DNA from: Pelomonas dachongensis
Lineage (GTDB): Bacteria; Pseudomonadota; Gammaproteobacteria; Burkholderiales; Burkholderiaceae_C
DNA: 64,000 nucleotides
Direction of reading: 5' to 3'
Assembly: GCF_043555865.1 (NCBI RefSeq)
Contig: NZ_JBIGHY010000001.1
Coordinates: forward strand, 1 to 64,000
Below, piece after piece: positions 53,240-62,241 of the stretch. The notes under the pieces are model-generated. The model was not told where the DNA came from, did not search any database, and worked only from the letters and a program-made list of their open reading frames with translations. The stretch's first letter is position 1. Each line of letters starts with the position of its first letter. The position numbers were made by a program, and so were the translations under genes.

Positions 53240-53992
53240 ATGACCACGACTGTCCTGATCGCCGAAGACGAACCGCTGGCTGCCGAGGCGCTGGCCGACT
53301 GGGTGAAGGCCACGCCGGGGCTGCAGCTCGTCGCCGTGTGCGAGGACGGCGAGGACGCGCTGGACAAGATCCGCGCGATGAAGCCGGCGCTGGTGCTGAC
53401 TGATATCCAGATGCCGGGGCTGACCGGCCTGCAGGTGGTGCAGGCGCTGCAGCACGACGCCCACCAGCCGCGCATCATCTTCACGACCGCCTACGACCAG
53501 CACGCGCTGACCGCCTTCGAGCTGCACGCGGTGGACTACCTGCTCAAGCCGTTCTCGCGGGCACGCTTCGACGAAGGGGTGGCCCACGCGCTGCGCGATG
53601 CCGCGCCGACGCATCTGCGCACCGCGGCCGATGTGGCACAGGCGCTGGGTGCGTCGCACGACGCGCCGCTGACGCGTCTGCTGGTGCGCGATCAGGGCAA
53701 GATCTTCCCGTTGCAGGTCAGCGATATCGAGTGCCTGCGCTCCGACAACAAGTACACCGCCATCACCAGCCGGGGCCGCAGCTTCCTCGTGCGGTTGCCC
53801 ATCGCGGACTTCGAGGCGCGGCTGGACCCGGCGCGCTTCCTGCGCGTGCAGCGCGGCTGCATCGTCAACCTGGACTTCGTCGACAGCATGACGCCGGATG
53901 AGAACTCGCAGCTCATCGTGCAGCTGCGCGACGGCACGCGCATCACGGCCAACCGGGAGGTGTCCAAGATGCTGCGGGAGCAGTCGCTTTGA
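53240..53992 (+). CDS. LytTR-family response regulator
   Basis: 250 residues. The receiver has VLIAEDEPLAAEALADWVKA, phospho-acceptor Asp in LVLTDIQMPGLTG, the Thr in IIFTTAYDQHAL, and Lys in VDYLLKPFSRARF. The C-terminal LytTR DNA-binding domain has VSDIECLRSDNKYTAITSRG, FLRVQRGCIVNLDFV and LRDGTRITANREVSKML. It likely controls the adjacent genes in response to the kinase. Its stop overlaps the next gene's TTG start. Confidence 0.93.
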   Translation: MTTTVLIAEDEPLAAEALADWVKATPGLQLVAVCEDGEDALDKIRAMKPALVLTDIQMPGLTGLQVVQALQHDAHQPRIIFTTAYDQHALTAFELHAVDYLLKPFSRARFDEGVAHALRDAAPTHLRTAADVAQALGASHDAPLTRLLVRDQGKIFPLQVSDIECLRSDNKYTAITSRGRSFLVRLPIADFEARLDPARFLRVQRGCIVNLDFVDSMTPDENSQLIVQLRDGTRITANREVSKMLREQSL

Positions 53993-54795
53993 AAACGCCT
54001 GGCTGGATCCTTCTGCTGTCGGCCGCAGGCCTGGCCCAGGCGCAGACGGTGCCCGCGGCACCGGCGGCGCCCGCCGCGACGCCACCGCATGCCGCACCCG
54101 CAGCGCCCGCCGCACCCGCGCAGCCTGCCTTGGCGGCCGTGCCCGCGCTGCCGGCCGGTCCGGGCAAGGTTTACGCGCCGGGCGAGTTCGACCGCCTGGA
54201 GCTGGCCGGTGCGGCCCGCGTGCTGCTGGTGCAGGGCGAACGCAATCAGGCCTTTGTCGCCGGCGATGAGGAGGTGCAGCAAGGCATTGCGGTCGAGCTG
54301 CATGGCCGCATGCTCGTCATCCGACCCGCGGGCGGCTGGAAGTTCTGGCACGCCGACAAGCCGTTCGTGCAGGTCGAGGTGCGCCAGCTCAAACAGCTGT
54401 CGGTGTCCGGCGCCAGCGACGTGCATGTGCCCGGCCTGCTGCGCGCCGATCAGCTCCGGCTGACGATCAGCGGGTCCGCCAGCGTGCGCGCAGAGCAGCT
54501 GGAAGCGCGCCAGCTCACCTTCGGCATCAGCGGGGCCGGCGACGGCCAGCTGGGCGGGCGCGTGGACGAGCTGGCGTTGCAGATCTCCGGCAAGGGCAAG
54601 GTCGTGGCCGACAAGCTGCAGGCCCAGAAGGCGCGCGTCAGCGTCAGCGGCATCGGCAACGTGGTCGTCTGGGTCACCGAGGAGCTGACCGCCCGCATCT
54701 CCGGCATCGGCTCGGTCGACTACTTCGGCAGCCCCCACGTGCTGCGCTCGGTGTCCGGGATGGGCACCATCACCGCCAAGGGCGACAAGCGCTGA
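53989..54795 (+). CDS. Secreted DUF2807 (GIN-domain) protein
   Basis: 268 residues from a TTG that overlaps the regulator stop. A signal peptide (ILLLSAAGLAQAQ) is followed by an Ala/Pro-rich linker (about 20-55) and a head-GIN beta-helix: FDRLELAGAARVLLVQGERN, LKQLSVSGASDVHVPGLLRA, LTFGISGAGDGQLGGRVDEL, ARISGIGSVDYFGSPHVLRS. Such proteins are periplasmic or surface parallel-beta proteins of unknown function. The coupling suggests it is a target or partner of the two-component pair. Confidence 0.87.
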   Translation: MKTPGWILLLSAAGLAQAQTVPAAPAAPAATPPHAAPAAPAAPAQPALAAVPALPAGPGKVYAPGEFDRLELAGAARVLLVQGERNQAFVAGDEEVQQGIAVELHGRMLVIRPAGGWKFWHADKPFVQVEVRQLKQLSVSGASDVHVPGLLRADQLRLTISGSASVRAEQLEARQLTFGISGAGDGQLGGRVDELALQISGKGKVVADKLQAQKARVSVSGIGNVVVWVTEELTARISGIGSVDYFGSPHVLRSVSGMGTITAKGDKR

Positions 54796-54816
54796 CGCGC
54801 CGGCGCCGGCGGGTCA
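54793..54816. terminator. Probable bidirectional hairpin between convergent genes
   Basis: A near-perfect 24-bp palindrome, TGACGCGCCGGC followed by GCCGGCGGGTCA, with one mismatch per arm. It includes the stop codon of the GIN-domain gene and lies 34 bases from the end of the MORN gene. It has no T-run, so its terminator role is inferred from position. Confidence 0.4.
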
Positions 54817-54849
54817 GTCCCGAAGGACCTCAGGGGAGCTCAGCGGACC

Positions 54850-57015
54850 TCAGCGGCCGTAGGTGAAGTTGCCCAGCTTCAGCCCGCTGCCCGACAGGCT
54901 GTAGGGCTGTGTGTAGACCTTGGCCCAGTTGATGGTCGGCGGCCGGTCGTTGGCCTCGGTCTTGTCGTAGTTGTAGCCATCGCTCTGCAGCGTTGCGCGA
55001 ACGATCCGGTAGCGCAGCGTGCCGCCGTCGCAGGACGAGATCGCCAGCACCGTGGTCTGCCGCGCACTGCCGCCCTGGTTCACGGAGCGCTGCACCAGCG
55101 TCGCGCGGGCGCCGTCGAAGGTCCAGCTGCCGCCGGTGTCGTGCGACCACGTGCCCTGCAGCTCGTCGAGACAGCTTGCCACCTTGGCGGGCGGCGTGGG
55201 CTGTGCCGGCGCCGTGTTCGGCGTGGGCGCCGCCCCGGCGGCCTGCGGCGCGACGGCCACCGCTGCGGGCGGCTGGGCGGGCACTGCAGTCGTCTGGGCG
55301 ACCACCGGCGGCTTCGGCCGGCTGCGCTCGATCTCGGCGGCGTTCTTCTCGCCGTCCACCTGCTGCCAGCCGGCGACCAGTTCGCGCCGCTGCTGCGCGG
55401 TCAGCGCCTGCTGCTGGGCCGTGGCGAGCGCGTCCTCCGCGCAGCCGAAGTCGCGCGCCTTCGCGCAGGCCGTGCCGCGCGCCAATGCCTGGCGGAATGC
55501 CGCGCTGTCGGCGGCCTGCGCGCGGGCCGGCACCGGGGGCGTGCCGCCGGCGGACTGGCCCGCAGGCGGATGCGGGTCGGGCAGCTGGCTGTAGCGCGTG
55601 TCGGCGGTCAGGCGCGCGAACAGCTGGCGCATCGCCGTGCCCGCGCTGCTGCCCTCCAGGTTGCGCGCCTGGGCCCACTGGTAGAAGTGGTCCGCCGCGA
55701 TGCCGATGGCCACCCCGGTGCCGACGGCGACCAGGAACGGCGATGCCGCCCCGATCAGCGCAGCGGTCTCTCCGGCGGCCAGCGTCTGGCCGGCCAGTTT
55801 GACGGTGAAGGCCGCGCCACCCACCAGCGAGGCCTTGAACATCTCGTGCAGCGGCGCGGCCCAGCGCTCGCGCGCGTCCTGCGCCGACTGGCTGAAGAAG
55901 CCGTCCAGCAGCCCGGTCTGCGCATGCGCCGCCGGGATCAGGTCCACGCGCTGCCACCAGGCCTGCAGCAGCGCCGTGATCGTCTGCGGCGTGCGCGCTC
56001 GCGCCGTCGTGTCGACGCCCATCTGCGCGCTCACGTCTTCCAGGTCGGCCAGCTCGGCGTAGCCCCAGAAGGCCTCGGTGCGCAGCCGGCCCAGCGTCCA
56101 GCCGCCGGCATGGCGGTACATGACCGCCCCCGCGATGAAGCGGCGCTCGGCGTCGTACAGCCGGTACTCGATGCGCTCCTGGCCAGGCTGGTGGACCTGG
56201 CGCACGGTCAGGCGCTGGCCCTTGTCCATGGCCAGCGCGCCGGTCAGGCCGCGGCGGTCGTCCACGGTCAGCCGCACGCGGTCGGTGGCGGCGCCAACGA
56301 ACACCGTCCAGCCGCCGCTGCCGCGTGCGCCCTCGCGCAACAGGTGCACCGGCCGCTCCTCGAAGCTCGCAGCCACCAGCACCCGGGGGCCCGCTGTCTT
56401 CTGCGCGGGCGGCACGGCGTAGCTGACGTTGTGCAGCCCGGCGCCTTCCAGCCCGCGGCGCAGCACGCTGCGGTGGCCGATGAACTCGCCCTGCGCCCAG
56501 CGGCCGTCCAGTTTCTGGCCATTGGCCTTGACCAGCACGCCCTCGCCGGAGAACACGCCGTCGGCGAACTCGCCCTCGTAGCGGTCGCCGCCGGCCAGCC
56601 GCATGACGCCCACGCCGGTGCGCGCGCCGTCGAAGAACTCGCCTTCGTAGCGGTCGCCGTCGCGCCAGGTCATGACGCCCTTGCCCGCCAGCCGGCCGTT
56701 GGCGAACTGACCCTCGTAGCGGGTGCCGTCCGGGTAGACGTAGACGCCCATGCCCGAACGCCGGCCGTCCACGTAGTCGCCCTCGTAGCGGCTGCCGTTC
56801 AGCCAGGTCTGCACGCCACGGCCGTGGAACCGGCCGTCGGCGAACTCGCCTTCGTAGCGGCTGCCGTCGGCCATGGCGGCGGTGCCCCTGCCGGCCAGCC
56901 GGCCGTTGACGAAGCTGCCCTCGAAGCGGTTGCCCTGCGCGTCGGTCTGGACCTCGGCGGCGGCGCAGAAGCAGGAGGCGGCCAATGCCAAGCAGGCCAG
57001 GACCGGTCGGATCAT
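54850..57015 (-). CDS. Secreted six-MORN-repeat protein
   Basis: 721 residues with a signal peptide (RPVLACLALAASCFCAAAE). Six 23-residue MORN repeats (about 28-165) follow the pattern G-x-RYEGEF-x-DGR-x-x-G-x-G. A central region (about 200-330) includes FEERPVHLLREGARGSGG and IEYRLYDAERRFIAGAVMYR. One membrane-like stretch is AALIGAASPFLVAVGTGVAI. A Pro/Ala-rich linker (about 585-640) leads to a C-terminal lipocalin-like domain, CLDELQGTWSHDTGGSWTFD. MORN repeats bind membranes or proteins. A longer frame from 57094 in another phase is a shadow. Confidence 0.85.
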   Translation of the reverse strand: MIRPVLACLALAASCFCAAAEVQTDAQGNRFEGSFVNGRLAGRGTAAMADGSRYEGEFADGRFHGRGVQTWLNGSRYEGDYVDGRRSGMGVYVYPDGTRYEGQFANGRLAGKGVMTWRDGDRYEGEFFDGARTGVGVMRLAGGDRYEGEFADGVFSGEGVLVKANGQKLDGRWAQGEFIGHRSVLRRGLEGAGLHNVSYAVPPAQKTAGPRVLVAASFEERPVHLLREGARGSGGWTVFVGAATDRVRLTVDDRRGLTGALAMDKGQRLTVRQVHQPGQERIEYRLYDAERRFIAGAVMYRHAGGWTLGRLRTEAFWGYAELADLEDVSAQMGVDTTARARTPQTITALLQAWWQRVDLIPAAHAQTGLLDGFFSQSAQDARERWAAPLHEMFKASLVGGAAFTVKLAGQTLAAGETAALIGAASPFLVAVGTGVAIGIAADHFYQWAQARNLEGSSAGTAMRQLFARLTADTRYSQLPDPHPPAGQSAGGTPPVPARAQAADSAAFRQALARGTACAKARDFGCAEDALATAQQQALTAQQRRELVAGWQQVDGEKNAAEIERSRPKPPVVAQTTAVPAQPPAAVAVAPQAAGAAPTPNTAPAQPTPPAKVASCLDELQGTWSHDTGGSWTFDGARATLVQRSVNQGGSARQTTVLAISSCDGGTLRYRIVRATLQSDGYNYDKTEANDRPPTINWAKVYTQPYSLSGSGLKLGNFTYGR

Positions 57016-57092
57016 GAAGACTCCCTCGAAGGAAAGCGGCAGTGTCTCCGAGCGCCGGGCCGCGGCTGCGCCAAAGCGGGTCCAATACGGGC

Positions 57093-57308
57093 ATGGATCA
57101 CACGCCCGACACCGACAAGCGCCTGACCGAGCTGGAGATCAAGGCCAGCTTCACCGAGGACACGCTGGAGCAGCTGAACGCGGTCATCGTCCGCCAGCAG
57201 GCCCAGATCGACCGCCTGGTGCGCGAGCTGGTGGAACTGCGCAACCGCGCCACCGCCGAGCCGGGCGCACAGGTCAACCTGCGTGACGAGCTGCCACCGC
57301 ACTACTGA
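57093..57308 (+). CDS. slyX: SlyX family protein
   Basis: 71 residues forming one coiled coil: DKRLTELEIKASFTEDTLEQ, LNAVIVRQQAQIDRLVRELV, ELRNRATAEPG, ending LPPHY, the conserved SlyX tail. A small cytoplasmic protein of unclear role. It is divergent from the MORN gene and is followed by a tandem repeat. Confidence 0.92.
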   Translation: MDHTPDTDKRLTELEIKASFTEDTLEQLNAVIVRQQAQIDRLVRELVELRNRATAEPGAQVNLRDELPPHY

Positions 57309-57311
57309 TGA

Positions 57312-57479
57312 CCTTGCGGGACAGACCGCCCGAGCGAAGCGAGTAGCTCTGTCCCCAACTGATCCAGCCTTGCGGGACAGACCGCCCGAGCGAAGCGAGT
57401 AGCTCTGTCCCCAACTGATTCAGCCTTGCGGGACAGACCGCCCGAGCGAAGCCAGTCGCCCTGACCCCCACGGATCAGG
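57312..57479. repeat. Three tandem copies of a 56-bp unit with internal inverted repeat
   Basis: Units start at 57312, 57368 and 57424. The first two are almost identical; the third diverges in its second half. Each begins CTTGCGGGACAGACCGCCCG and contains GGGACAGA...TCTGTCCC, 8-bp arms separated by about 22 bases; these arms are lost in unit three. The array fills the gap between the convergent slyX and HTH genes. It may act as a bidirectional terminator or be a dispersed element expanded here. Confidence 0.85.
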
Positions 57480-57483
57480 CGCT

Positions 57484-58263
57484 TCAGCGCCCAGCGTTGT
57501 CGCGTGGCGCGATGCCCGGCGCGGCACCGGGCGTGCGCAGCAGGGCGCGGAAGGGCTCGAACAGCCAGGAGCGCATGCCCAGCACCAGCGTGTAGGCTGT
57601 CTTGTCGCCGGCCGGTCGGGCCTGGTCCGCCACGTGCTGGTGCGCAAAGTCTTGCGCCAGGCGCTGCAGGCGGTCGTGGAAATCGGCGGCCCGGGCATGC
57701 GCGATCTGGCCATGCACCAGCGCCAGATGCTCGCCGGCGCCGTCGAAGCCGCCCGCGAAGTAGTCGGGTACCGCGTGCTGTCGGAAGAAATCCATGACCG
57801 GCCCGTCAGCGCGCCAGCGGAAGGTCTGGTCCACCTTGAGCCGGTAGCGGTTGTGGGCGCGCAGCTCGATGAAGCCCAGGCGGTCCAGCGCCGTCAGGGC
57901 CGCCACCAGCTGTGCCGTGGTGATGGCGTAGGTCTGCAGGATCTGCGCCGCCGTCCAGCGGGCTTGCGCGCAGATGGCCACCAGCAGCAGGTGGGGGTCG
58001 GCCACCACGGCGGCTTCCTGCTCGGCGCTCAACGCCTGGCGGGCCGGCGCGGCCTGGGCCACCTCGCGGGCGAGGTCGACAAAGTCCAGCTGCAGCACGG
58101 CCAGCACCTGATCGATGCGGGCCAGCGTCAGCTCGCCACGCGAGAAGATGCGCTTCACGCTGCTCTCGGCCAGGTCCAGGTGAACGGCCAGCTGCGCATA
58201 GGTGATGCCGGCGCGGCGCAGCTCGGCCTTCAGCGCGGCGGTCAGGGCCTGGGTGGCTTTCAT
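57484..58263 (-). CDS. HTH-type transcriptional regulator with a C-terminal effector domain
   Basis: 259 residues. The N-terminal Cro/C1-type HTH reads KAELRRAGITYAQLAVHLDL, AESSVKRIFSRGELTLARID. A winged-helix-like middle follows (ITTAQLVAALTALDRLGFIE, LRAHNRYRLKVDQTFRW), then a helical domain with FRQHAVPDYFAGGFDGAGEH. This layout is common in Burkholderiales XRE regulators. It is divergent from the Sel1-repeat gene, which it may control. Confidence 0.85.
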   Translation of the reverse strand: MKATQALTAALKAELRRAGITYAQLAVHLDLAESSVKRIFSRGELTLARIDQVLAVLQLDFVDLAREVAQAAPARQALSAEQEAAVVADPHLLLVAICAQARWTAAQILQTYAITTAQLVAALTALDRLGFIELRAHNRYRLKVDQTFRWRADGPVMDFFRQHAVPDYFAGGFDGAGEHLALVHGQIAHARAADFHDRLQRLAQDFAHQHVADQARPAGDKTAYTLVLGMRSWLFEPFRALLRTPGAAPGIAPRDNAGR

Positions 58264-58386
58264 GGTGTTCAGTATCACGGGGCAATACCCGTGGGTTTGC
58301 CGGTCGTCACCTGTGGGGCTGTGCTGGCGGCGCGGCGGCCCAGGCGCCAGCATCCGCCCCCATTGCCACTGACGCCCTCCACCGCC

Positions 58387-59181
58387 ATGCGCTCCTCGCT
58401 CCCCGCCCGTCGCCACGTCGCCTCGCGCCCCCTGCTGCGCGCACCGCTTCTGGCCCTGTGCATCGCCGGCTTTGCGGCGGCCGCCAGCGAGCCCGCACGG
58501 GCGCAGGCCGCCGGCGATGCTGTTGCGCTGTTCGCCCGTGTCGAGGCGGCCGCCGGCCGGGCTGAGAACCCGGCGTTGAAGTACCACCTGGGCATGCTGT
58601 TGAACAACGGCATCGGCACCGCGCGCGATCTGCCGCGCGCCTATGCCTTGTTCAACGAGGCCGCTGCAGCGGGCGACGTGCTGGCCGCTTACAAGGTGGG
58701 CTGCTATCTCGCGGGCCAGTGGGGCGGCGTGGTGCCGCCGGACGAGGCCCAGGCGCTGGCCTTCAAGCAGCGCGCCGCGGAAGCCGGCTACGACCTGGCG
58801 CAGCGCGATGTGGGCCTGATGCAGCTCAAACACGGCGACCGCGCCGGCGCCGAGCGCTGGCTGGCGCTGGCCTCGCGCCAGGGTGACCTGCCATCGACCG
58901 CGCTGCTGGCGGACCAGGCTGCGAAGGACGGCAATGACCCCGTCCGGGCGCTGGGCCTGACCCTGGTGGTTCAAGCCGGCAGCCGCCAGACGACTGCGGC
59001 GCTGACGGCGCGCATCGCCGCGCTGAAGTCGGGCCTGGACGCGGCAGGCCGACAGCAAGCTGAAGCGCTGCAGGCCGGCTGGGTGACGGGCCCGACGGCG
59101 CTGACCCAGCAGGCCCGCGCCGGTATGCGGGCCGTTGAACCGCTGCTGGCCGCGGCCCCGCCGGCCCCGCCGCGGCGCTGA
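58387..59181 (+). CDS. Secreted Sel1-like (TPR) repeat protein
   Basis: 264 residues with a signal peptide (LLRAPLLALCIAGFAAAASE). Sel1-type repeats follow: ALKYHLGMLLNNGIGTARDL, PRAYALFNEAAAAGDVLAAY, QALAFKQRAAEAGYDLAQRD. A helical C-terminal part ends in Pro and Arg. Sel1 repeats mediate protein contacts in the periplasm or at the surface. Function unknown. Confidence 0.85.
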   Translation: MRSSLPARRHVASRPLLRAPLLALCIAGFAAAASEPARAQAAGDAVALFARVEAAAGRAENPALKYHLGMLLNNGIGTARDLPRAYALFNEAAAAGDVLAAYKVGCYLAGQWGGVVPPDEAQALAFKQRAAEAGYDLAQRDVGLMQLKHGDRAGAERWLALASRQGDLPSTALLADQAAKDGNDPVRALGLTLVVQAGSRQTTAALTARIAALKSGLDAAGRQQAEALQAGWVTGPTALTQQARAGMRAVEPLLAAAPPAPPRR

Positions 59182-59405
59182 GGCAGGGTCAGCCGCCAAC
59201 ACGGGCCGCGGCGCCGGCTTTGATCTGAACCGGCACTGGCGGCGTGCCGTCCTACATGCAGCTTGGCTCGCGGTCCTAGGCGTCGCGGGCGCGGTGGGAG
59301 CAAGACTACGCACTCCCATTTCCAGAGACCGCGTTCGCTGTAGCACTTCGCGCGGCTGCCGCGCAGAGCTGCCGCCCTGCATCCGGTCTCGCCTTCCTTG
59401 CCGTC

Positions 59406-59813
59406 ATGATCGTTTTGCCGCTTGAAGTGGACGCCGCTCCCCGGTTTGTGCTGGTGCACTGGCGTGCCTGGGAGGTCCAGGTGCCTCACTACGACGCGCC
59501 GTCCTGGCACCTCGTGGGCAGTGTGAGCGGCGAGCACAGCGTGAAGGTTTCGTCCGCGCTGGCGCAGGTGACGGCCGACGGCGGTGGGGCGCGCTCAAAG
59601 ACCGGCAGCCTGTACACGCTGTCCGGCGCACCGGGCCATGACGAGTCTGCGGCGCGGCTGTGGGCCTCGTGGCAGCGGCAGCATGGCGTCGTGGTGTTGC
59701 GCGACGTGTCCGCCGAGTTGCGCGCCGGCCGGCAGCCGCGCCAGGTGCGCCTGATCCGGCGCACTGCCGCCGTGGAAGACCCTGCCTCGTCGCTGCGCGG
59801 CCACCGTCAGTAG
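59406..59813 (+). CDS. Hypothetical protein
   Basis: 135 residues, soluble: MIVLPLEVDAAPRFVLVHWR, VSGEHSVKVSSALAQVTADG, SGAPGHDESAARLWASWQRQ. No signal peptide and no family recognised. It converges on the cupin gene with 31 bases between stops. Codon bias is good but a ribosome site is not obvious. Confidence 0.55.
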   Translation: MIVLPLEVDAAPRFVLVHWRAWEVQVPHYDAPSWHLVGSVSGEHSVKVSSALAQVTADGGGARSKTGSLYTLSGAPGHDESAARLWASWQRQHGVVVLRDVSAELRAGRQPRQVRLIRRTAAVEDPASSLRGHRQ

Positions 59814-59844
59814 CCCCGCGAGTGAGCCCTGCCTCCCTGTGCCG

Positions 59845-60330
59845 TCAGGGCTCGCCTTCCCAGTAGTCCAGCCCGGCCTCGCGGCGCTGCAGCAGACGCA
59901 GACCGTCGCTGAAGATGCCCACCTTGCCCGAGTCGGGGTATTCGCAGACCTCGGGCCGCACCTGGGTGCTGATGGACAGGTAGTGCAGCGGCGCGTCGGA
60001 CGTGTTGATGAGCTGGTGCGGGTACTCGGGCCCGGGCGGGATCGTGATCACGTCGCCGGCACGCACGGGCACCCGCTCGCCGGCCACGCGCAGCGTGCCC
60101 TCGCCCTGCAGGATGACGAACATCTCCTCCTCCGCGTGGTGCAGGTGGTAGGGACAGCTCATGTGGCCGGGCGCGACCGTGTCCACGCTCGCACCCAGCT
60201 GGCGGGCGGCGGTGCCTTTCGTGAGGCTGGTCGCCTCGCTGTCGTACAGCGGCGCGCGCTGGAAGCGCTCGCGCGGCTGGTCGTGGAAATTGCGGATCAG
60301 CCGCTCGCGCAGCTCCTCGGGGGTGGGCAT
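59845..60330 (-). CDS. Cupin-domain protein
   Basis: 161 residues with a single cupin barrel. Motif 1 is PYHLHHAEEEMFVILQGEGT, with two His and a Glu as metal ligands. Motif 2 is ITIPPGPEYPHQLINTSDAP, with the final His. N-terminal helix PTPEELRERLIRNFHDQ. It resembles sugar-binding or regulatory cupins. ATG 60330 is chosen. It is divergent from recQ. Confidence 0.87.
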   Translation of the reverse strand: MPTPEELRERLIRNFHDQPRERFQRAPLYDSEATSLTKGTAARQLGASVDTVAPGHMSCPYHLHHAEEEMFVILQGEGTLRVAGERVPVRAGDVITIPPGPEYPHQLINTSDAPLHYLSISTQVRPEVCEYPDSGKVGIFSDGLRLLQRREAGLDYWEGEP

Positions 60331-60354
60331 GGACGCTCCTGGGACAATCGCGGC

Positions 60355-62241
60355 GTGAACCCGCCTGTGCATCTTCCCAGCCCCACCGACGACCTGCCAT
60401 CCGCAGCTCACCAGGTCCTGTCAGCAGTCTTCGGCTACACCGCCTTTCGCGGTCAGCAGGGCGAGATCGTGCAGCATGTGGCGGCCAGTGGCGACGCGCT
60501 GGTGCTGATGCCCACTGGCGGCGGAAAGAGCCTGTGCTACCAGGTGCCGGCCATCGTGCGCCACGCGCGCGGCCAGGGCGTGGCCATCGTCGTCAGCCCC
60601 TTGATCGCGCTGATGCACGACCAGGTCGGCGCGCTGGAGGAGGCCGGCGTGCACGCCGCTTTCCTGAACAGCAGCCTGACTGGTGAGGAGGCCAGCCGCA
60701 TCGAGCGCGAGATGATGAGCGGGCGCCTGACGCTGCTGTACGCCGCACCCGAGCGGTTGACGACGCCACGCTTCCTGGCGCAGCTGGAGAGCCTGCGCGA
60801 GCGTGGCCTGCTGAGCATGTTCGCCATCGACGAGGCGCACTGTGTCAGCCAGTGGGGGCACGACTTCCGCTCGGAGTACCTGCAGCTGAGCCTGCTGCAC
60901 GAGCGCTTCCCCGAGGTGCCGCGCATCGCGCTGACCGCCACGGCCGACGATCTGACGCGCCGCGACATCATCGAGCGGCTGCAGTTGCAGGACGCGCGCG
61001 TCTTCATCAGCAGCTTCGACCGGCCCAACATCCGCTACCTCATCGTCGAGAAGAACGGCTCGCCGCGCGAGCAGCTGCTGCGCTTCATCAGCGACGAGCA
61101 CGAGGGCGAGGCCGGGGTTGTCTACTGCCAGAGCCGCAAGAAGGTGGAAGAGACCGCCGAGTGGCTGAAGAGCGAGGGCATCAACGCGCTGCCGTACCAC
61201 GCGGGCCTGGACGCCGACGTGCGCCGCCGCCACCAGGACCGCTTCCTGCGCGAGGACGGCATCGTCATGGTCGCCACCATCGCGTTCGGCATGGGCATCG
61301 ACAAGCCGGACGTGCGCTTCGTCGCCCACCTGGACCTGCCCAAGAACATCGAGGCCTACTACCAGGAAACCGGCCGCGCCGGCCGCGATGGCGCGCCGGC
61401 CGAGGCGTGGATGACCTACGGCCTGGCCGACGTCGTCAACCAGCGCCGCATGATCGACGAGAGCCCGGCGGACGAGGTGTTCAAGCAGGGCCAGCGCGGC
61501 AAGCTGGACGCGCTGCTGGCGCTGGCGGAGGCCACCGACTGCCGGCGTGTGCGGCTGCTGAACTATTTCGGCGAGATGTCGACGGCCTGCGGCAATTGCG
61601 ACAACTGCCTGAACCCGCCGGCGACCTGGGACGCCACCGAGGCGGCGCGCAAGCTGCTCTCCTGCATCTACCGCTTCCACCAGCGCGGCGAACGCTTCGG
61701 CGCGGGCCATCTGATCGACGTGCTGCGCGGCAAGGCGACGGACAAGACGAAGCAGTACGGCCACGACAGCCTGTCGACGTGGGGCTGCGGCGCCGACCTG
61801 TCCGAACAGCAATGGCGCGCGGTGCTGCGCCAGCTGATCGCGCTGGGCCATGTGGCCGCCGAGGGCGACTTCCACACGCTGGCGCTGCAGGACAGCGCGC
61901 GCGCGGTGCTCAAGGGCGAGGTGGAGGTTCGGCTGCGCGAGGCCGACGAGAAGAAGCCGCGCGGCAAGGCCAGGGCGGGTCGCACGGCCAAGCCCAAGGC
62001 GGATCCGGCACTGGGCCTGGACGTCGAGGCCGTCGAGCGTTTCGAGGCGCTGAAGGCCTGGCGCTCGGAGGTGGCCAAGGAGCACGGCCTGCCGGCCTAC
62101 GTGATCTTCCAGAACACCACGCTGGCCGAGATGGCGCGGCAGCTGCCGGCCGACCTGGCGGAACTGGGCGAGATCAGTGGCGTGGGGGCCAAGAAGCTGG
62201 AGGCTTACGGCCGCGAGATCCTCAGGGTTCTGGGGCGCTGA
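60355..62241 (+). CDS. recQ: ATP-dependent DNA helicase RecQ
   Basis: 628 residues. Walker A is LMPTGGGKS, DEAH box IDEAHCVSQWG, motif VI TGRAGRDG. The RQC zinc site is CGNCDNCL with the upstream Cys (STACG). A winged helix follows, then an HRDC domain (FEALKAWRSEVAKEHGLPAY, LAEMARQLPADLAELGEISG). It unwinds DNA in recombinational repair. A GTG start at 60355 is used. Its stop overlaps the next start (TGATG). Confidence 0.95.
   Translation: MNPPVHLPSPTDDLPSAAHQVLSAVFGYTAFRGQQGEIVQHVAASGDALVLMPTGGGKSLCYQVPAIVRHARGQGVAIVVSPLIALMHDQVGALEEAGVHAAFLNSSLTGEEASRIEREMMSGRLTLLYAAPERLTTPRFLAQLESLRERGLLSMFAIDEAHCVSQWGHDFRSEYLQLSLLHERFPEVPRIALTATADDLTRRDIIERLQLQDARVFISSFDRPNIRYLIVEKNGSPREQLLRFISDEHEGEAGVVYCQSRKKVEETAEWLKSEGINALPYHAGLDADVRRRHQDRFLREDGIVMVATIAFGMGIDKPDVRFVAHLDLPKNIEAYYQETGRAGRDGAPAEAWMTYGLADVVNQRRMIDESPADEVFKQGQRGKLDALLALAEATDCRRVRLLNYFGEMSTACGNCDNCLNPPATWDATEAARKLLSCIYRFHQRGERFGAGHLIDVLRGKATDKTKQYGHDSLSTWGCGADLSEQQWRAVLRQLIALGHVAAEGDFHTLALQDSARAVLKGEVEVRLREADEKKPRGKARAGRTAKPKADPALGLDVEAVERFEALKAWRSEVAKEHGLPAYVIFQNTTLAEMARQLPADLAELGEISGVGAKKLEAYGREILRVLGR

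Noticed and set aside
56520..56935. 69-bp periodic sequence considered as a non-coding repeat
   Set aside because: It is the coding sequence of the MORN repeats in the 721-residue protein.
54830..57094. 754-codon frame on the same strand as the MORN gene
   Set aside because: Different phase, Arg-rich and without signal peptide; the 721-residue frame contains the MORN motifs.
57312..57479. 56-bp repeats considered as CRISPR or attachment sites
   Set aside because: Direct tandem copies without spacers and no integrase nearby.
60852..62240. Second long frame over recQ suggesting a fusion with the DUF3565 gene
   Set aside because: Only its last 68 codons, after the recQ stop, are real; the upstream part is a +1 shadow of recQ.
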